In this document: piece after piece, positions 60,650-64,000 of the stretch
Position numbering within the stretch: position 1 is the first letter of the stretch
How the letters are laid out: each line of letters starts with the position of its first letter
Origin: Streptomyces sp. NBC_00704
Lineage (GTDB): Bacteria > Actinomycetota > Actinomycetes > Streptomycetales > Streptomycetaceae
Direction of reading: 5' to 3'
Assembly (NCBI RefSeq): GCF_036226605.1
Contig: NZ_CP109002.1
Coordinates: 26,357 to 90,356 of the forward strand
DNA: 64,000 nt
Made by a program: the position numbers and the translations under genes
The notes under the pieces: generated by a model
The model's input: only the letters and a program-made list of their open reading frames with translations
Database searches by the model: none
What the model was told of the DNA's origin: nothing

Positions 60650-63094
60650 TCAACCCTCCTCCGACGGCATTGAAGGCCATGCCTGCCGAAGGTGGTCGCG
60701 CAGCAACGCGCGCAGCTGGGGCAAGGGAACACGAGCGTCCAGAGCATCAAGGAACTCCGGGACGTTCCACGTGATCAGAGCGCCCTGACGGGAAAGATAG
60801 AGACCCACCCGGTCCACGCCATACGCGTCGTCGTAGTCGAGCAGCAGGTACCCGGCAAGCTGCTGTACCGCAAAGCGGTCGACCGTATGGGGGCGCGTAG
60901 TGGCCTTGCAGTCGATCAGCAGCCCACCGACGATGAAATCCGCATCAGCCCCGCCCAAGTCGGCACTGCCGGCGAACACCGGCCCGCACACCCGCTGCTC
61001 GTCCGGCAACTGCCTGAACGGTGCGAAAGGCCGCTCAGCCAGCTCCATCTGCTCGGCGATGTCCTCCAGCACGTACGCCGGCACCGCCGCGGCCAGATGA
61101 TCCAAGGTGGTGTGCGCGTCGGCGAGGGCAAGCAGGTTCCGGCGCCGGGAGAAGACGCCATTGCGGTAGACGGCCTCATAGAAGCCTGCCACATGACACA
61201 GCCTGGTCAGCTCCTCATCGCCCAGTCGTCGGGGCACACCCGCCAGATGGTTCTGAAGACGGGCAAGCAACTGCATGCCGGCCGTATGCAAGGCCGCCCG
61301 CACTTCGAGGGCGGGAGCTCCGTCGATCGGGAGCCGGCTGCCGAGAAGCCGGACGCCCATCGCGACCGCGCCTCCAGGGCCGTGCCCCAGACTGAGCCGC
61401 AGTCGGTAGTCGATGGTGTGCCCAAGGGCCGCATAGTCGGGGCGCCGCTCATCCATGGGCTGCACCGCAGGCGGAAGTCCACGCGAGCGCTGCCGGTACG
61501 CGCCGACCACCCGCTCCGTGCCCGGCAGGTGCCGGTCCAAAAAGACGGACATCGGCGAGCGCGGGTACTGGAGCTGTCCCGTCAACGGCAGCGCGGCCAG
61601 CGGCAGGCCGTCCGGGGTACTCGTCACACAGGCGCGCGAGGAGCGCCGGATCCGGGTTTCGGCCCACTGGATCCCAGTCGTATCCAGCACCTCCCGAGCC
61701 CGCGTCACCGCCACGTAAATGAGGCGCGCCTCCGCCGGATGCACTCCCCGTGCCAGGGCCTCGTCCGCTGGGGGCGTGAATCCGGCCCCGATCCGCACCC
61801 GCCTCCACTCCCGCCCTTTGGCCTTGTGCACAGTCGACACCACCACCCGCGCCTGCTCCTCATCGACCATGCGCTTCACGGCCGCGATGATCTGTTGCGG
61901 CCCGTAGGTATCGACCAGCTCCACGGTCGCCTTCAGCTCTGCTGCCGCGGCGTCCTGCTCCGCGTACTCCTGCACCTCGCCCCATGACGAGAACAGGAAC
62001 AGCGCATGATGCGAGGTCCGCCTGCCTGCCCGCAGATCGATCGCAGCCTCAGCAATCTTCAACAGCGGACCACCACCCCCGGCCAGCGCGACCGGCACTC
62101 CTTCCTCGAGGAATCCTAAAACCTCAGCGAGCGCGTCCGCGTTCCCGCGGCACAACACCGCATCAGGGACCTCGGCTTTCCCGAGCCCCGACGGCCCGTT
62201 GGCGTGCCCGGTCAGTTGCATCGAAGATGACGCGGCCCGCAACCACCGGTTCGCCACTTCCGCGATCGCCGGCCCGAACCTGAACGACTGTGTCAACTCC
62301 AGCCGCTGCCCGGGGAAACCGCTCATGATGTCCCTGGCATGCCGCCACTCGTAGATCTGCTGCGCGGGATCTCCCACACACACTCGCTGCGCATCCTGTG
62401 CGAGAAAGATTTCCTCCAGGACCGGATTGGCGTCCTGTGCTTCGTCCAGCAGCACGAAGTCCGCAGGCAACCCCGGCCGCGTCAGCGCCCACATCTTGAG
62501 GTAGTGGTCGTGCTGAAAGGGCAGCTTCCCCTCAGGCGAACAGATGTCGTCCCACGCCCACCGAGCCCTCTTCAGCAGTACATCCGCCAGATACTGCGCC
62601 CCCTGGTCATCCAGCCCGTTGACCGGGCCCAGATGCCGGGCCGCCACCTGCTCGTCCGTGCTGTAGCAAAAGCGCCGGACCATCTCCATCACGAGCCGCG
62701 CCTGCGTCGTCGCCCTGAGCCGCCTCCTGCCGACCGCCAGGTCGCGGTCCAGTCCCAGCAACTGCGCCGTACGCTTCAGCGGCATGTGGCGAGAAGCGTC
62801 CAGACGGTCCTGGAACCGGTGACCCACCGCCCGGTGGGCCAACGAGTGCGATGTACGGCATTGCACGTTGCTTCCGAACCGGTTCTTCGCCTCTTCCGCG
62901 ATCGGTTTGTTGAACGCCACATACAGCCCTTGCCGACGCGTCGCCGAGCCCATCATCACCAGTGTCGACGTCTTTCCCGTACCGGCGCCGGCCACCAACG
63001 CCAAGTCCTGGCCCGCGGCAAATGCCTCCCGGGCCGATTCCTGCTCAGCAGTCGCCCTCAAAACCACACCACACGTCCCTCCACCCAACACCAC
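60650..63094 (-). CDS. SF1 (UvrD/Rep-like) helicase with C-terminal PD-(D/E)XK-like nuclease domain
   Basis: The protein has 814 residues. Helicase motifs are: Walker A GAGTGKTST (36-44), motif Ia VAFNKPIAEEAK, motif II VLLDEAQDAN near 218, motif III VGDPAQQIYEW, motif IV LTQSFRFG, and motifs V/VI VVSTVHKAKGREW and LIYVAVTRARE. The C-terminal region has ADADFIVGGLLIDCKATTR, with Asp728 and Lys730 fitting the D...(D/E)xK nuclease core. The GTG start follows GAGG. It is the last gene before the telomere-like array. Helicase genes are common near Streptomyces ends, and it may act in end processing, recombination or phage defence. Confidence 0.85.
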   Translation of the reverse strand: MVLGGGTCGVVLRATAEQESAREAFAAGQDLALVAGAGTGKTSTLVMMGSATRRQGLYVAFNKPIAEEAKNRFGSNVQCRTSHSLAHRAVGHRFQDRLDASRHMPLKRTAQLLGLDRDLAVGRRRLRATTQARLVMEMVRRFCYSTDEQVAARHLGPVNGLDDQGAQYLADVLLKRARWAWDDICSPEGKLPFQHDHYLKMWALTRPGLPADFVLLDEAQDANPVLEEIFLAQDAQRVCVGDPAQQIYEWRHARDIMSGFPGQRLELTQSFRFGPAIAEVANRWLRAASSSMQLTGHANGPSGLGKAEVPDAVLCRGNADALAEVLGFLEEGVPVALAGGGGPLLKIAEAAIDLRAGRRTSHHALFLFSSWGEVQEYAEQDAAAAELKATVELVDTYGPQQIIAAVKRMVDEEQARVVVSTVHKAKGREWRRVRIGAGFTPPADEALARGVHPAEARLIYVAVTRAREVLDTTGIQWAETRIRRSSRACVTSTPDGLPLAALPLTGQLQYPRSPMSVFLDRHLPGTERVVGAYRQRSRGLPPAVQPMDERRPDYAALGHTIDYRLRLSLGHGPGGAVAMGVRLLGSRLPIDGAPALEVRAALHTAGMQLLARLQNHLAGVPRRLGDEELTRLCHVAGFYEAVYRNGVFSRRRNLLALADAHTTLDHLAAAVPAYVLEDIAEQMELAERPFAPFRQLPDEQRVCGPVFAGSADLGGADADFIVGGLLIDCKATTRPHTVDRFAVQQLAGYLLLDYDDAYGVDRVGLYLSRQGALITWNVPEFLDALDARVPLPQLRALLRDHLRQAWPSMPSEEG

Positions 63095-63464
63095 GGCTTA
63101 CCTCACTCCGGCCCTGCTTCGGCCGTATACGCCGAGCATGACGAAGCCCACTGACACCCTGTCACCTAATCTCGTACACCCATGCGAGTCCTCGAACAGC
63201 AGACCGATCAACCCCCTTCCCCGGCCGCTCCGTGCCCGACCGCTCAGGGAACGAGAGCACGAGCCCCAATCGCCCCTCACAGATCTGACAGGTTGCCCCG
63301 GTGTCCCCCTCGATAAAGAGATACGGGACTGATCCCAACACCTCTTCTGCGAGTTGTGGTGCAGGCTGAAGGAGCATGGGTAAACCTGCTATAGGCGGTG
63401 GATGGGGTATCCACCAATCCCTACACAGCTCCTAGCGCGATGCACACCCCCTAGCTGCCAGCCC
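63095..63464. other. Subtelomeric intergenic region, no supported gene
   Basis: This region lies between the helicase start and the first strong palindrome. Several short frames exist on both strands (up to 71 codons) but lack ribosome sites and protein-like composition. GGATGGGGTATCCACC at about 63401 is weakly symmetric. GC content begins to fall here relative to the rest of the window. Confidence 0.45.
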
Positions 63465-64000
63465 GAACGATCACGCAAGCGTGATCGTTCACCATTCGCG
63501 CTAGCGCGAATGGTTCTGTAGTTGAATTCTGCGTGCGGAATTCAACTCTCGCGCGCTCACTGCAACGAGGTCGACGCTCCGTCAGACCGAGAGCCCGTCA
63601 CATCCGTTGCAGAGATGAGAGCTGGGAATTCCCATCCCCCACACAGTCCCGCGCGAGACGCCACCAATCTCTTACTGACAGCCTCAGGAATTCCGCTTGC
63701 GGGATTCCTGTCAATTCGTGTTTGTGGGAATTGACATCCACTCAGGATTCCGCTTGCGGAATCTGGCGGAGCGTCAGCGGAGCCGTTCTCTGTGCAGCGC
63801 GTCAGCGCTGCACAGCCTGCTTTCTAATGAGGCGCGCAGCGCCTCATGGATTCGCGAAGCGAATCCATTTCTTGTTATCCGCGCAGCGGATAAGGAATTG
63901 ATCTGCTTTCAGAATTCCGCTTGCGGAATTCATTCCCGCGCTTGCGCGGGAATCTCGAATTGTGCTTGCACAATTCGTACTTTAGGCAGCGCGCCAGCGC
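63465..64000. repeat. Telomere-like array of hairpin palindromes, cut by window end
   Basis: At least thirteen inverted repeats with tiny loops lie at 63465-63490 (AA loop), 63491-63514, 63521-63546, 63685-63710 (TT), 63709-63736, 63746-63763 (TT), 63790-63815 (GTCA), 63827-63847 (GCA), 63846-63868 (GAA), 63875-63893 (GCA), 63912-63931 (TT), 63932-63953 (TT) and 63956-63977 (TT). A truncated one starts at 63985. Stems are 8-12 bp and nearly always close with GC/GC. Dense short palindromes with GCA or GAA trinucleotide loops are typical of Streptomyces linear-replicon ends. The terminal bases themselves are not in the window. Confidence 0.75.

Noticed and set aside
63465..64000. Integron attC sites or a series of rho-independent terminators
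   Set aside because: The hairpins differ in sequence, have minimal loops, no integron core sites, no T tracts and no genes between them; a telomeric array explains the density.

Overview
The window reads as the right-hand terminal part of a Streptomyces linear plasmid or megaplasmid. The composition is very GC-rich with strong third-position GC bias. It carries a gamma-butyrolactone (GBL) signalling locus, a plasmid partition and replication region, long translationally coupled biosynthetic operons and, at the right edge, at least thirteen tightly packed hairpin palindromes of the kind found at Streptomyces telomeres. No rRNA, tRNA, insertion sequence or CRISPR array was recognised.

Layout. 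1-2.6 kb: a cut-off DUF1801 gene, a divergent TetR/NAD(P)-binding oxidoreductase pair and a small DUF6009-like gene. 2.7-6.4 kb: replication module, with a primase-polymerase gene overlapping a P4/D5-type helicase gene, followed by about 1 kb of non-coding DNA with GGGAC(C/T)GAAG iterons and a 39-bp inverted repeat (candidate origin). 6.4-10.1 kb: a MerR/SDR pair and a DUF4157 protein with a nuclease-like C-terminus (possible secreted toxin). 10.1-13.5 kb: parB and parA with eleven copies of a 19-bp palindrome (candidate parS sites), one of them inside parB. 13.9-19.5 kb: GBL locus with afsA, a GBL-receptor-like TetR, a HAD protein, an SDR, a second TetR and a LysR, with three matching ARE-like palindromes. 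19.8-23.7 kb: a stand-alone amino-acid adenylating enzyme, an MFS exporter and a CGNR regulator.

24.0-42.7 kb: one long rightward operon, nearly every gene overlapping the next by 1-11 bases. It encodes free carrier proteins, a C-A-PCP NRPS, a thioesterase, an SDR, a ProA-like reductase, a TrpB2-like PLP enzyme, two BtrH-like proteins (one fused to a carrier), an acyl-AMP ligase, a BtrK/DapDC-type decarboxylase, two acyl-CoA-dehydrogenase-like proteins, a phosphopantetheinyl transferase, a flavin reductase, a short SerA and a YCII-LuxR regulator. The logic is assembly and tailoring of an amino-acid-derived unit on carrier proteins.

42.7-60.4 kb: a second GluRS gene (gltX), two transporters, an LLM oxidoreductase, a LysR, a second YCII-LuxR regulator, two racemase-fold proteins with altered catalytic cysteines, a flavin monooxygenase, and hemB-hemA-(ADP-forming acyl-CoA synthetase)-hemL, then an Ohr protein and an alpha-methylacyl-CoA-racemase-like enzyme. 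With gltX this is a complete glutamate to 5-aminolevulinate to porphobilinogen route, but without hemC or hemD. I infer either supply of 5-aminolevulinate or porphobilinogen as a building block, or a duplicated, resistant early tetrapyrrole pathway protecting the producer. This pairing with the carrier-protein operon is the most striking feature. I could not match it to a known natural-product family.

60.6-64 kb: an SF1 helicase fused to a PD-(D/E)XK-like nuclease domain lies next to the telomere-like palindrome array, which runs off the end of the window.
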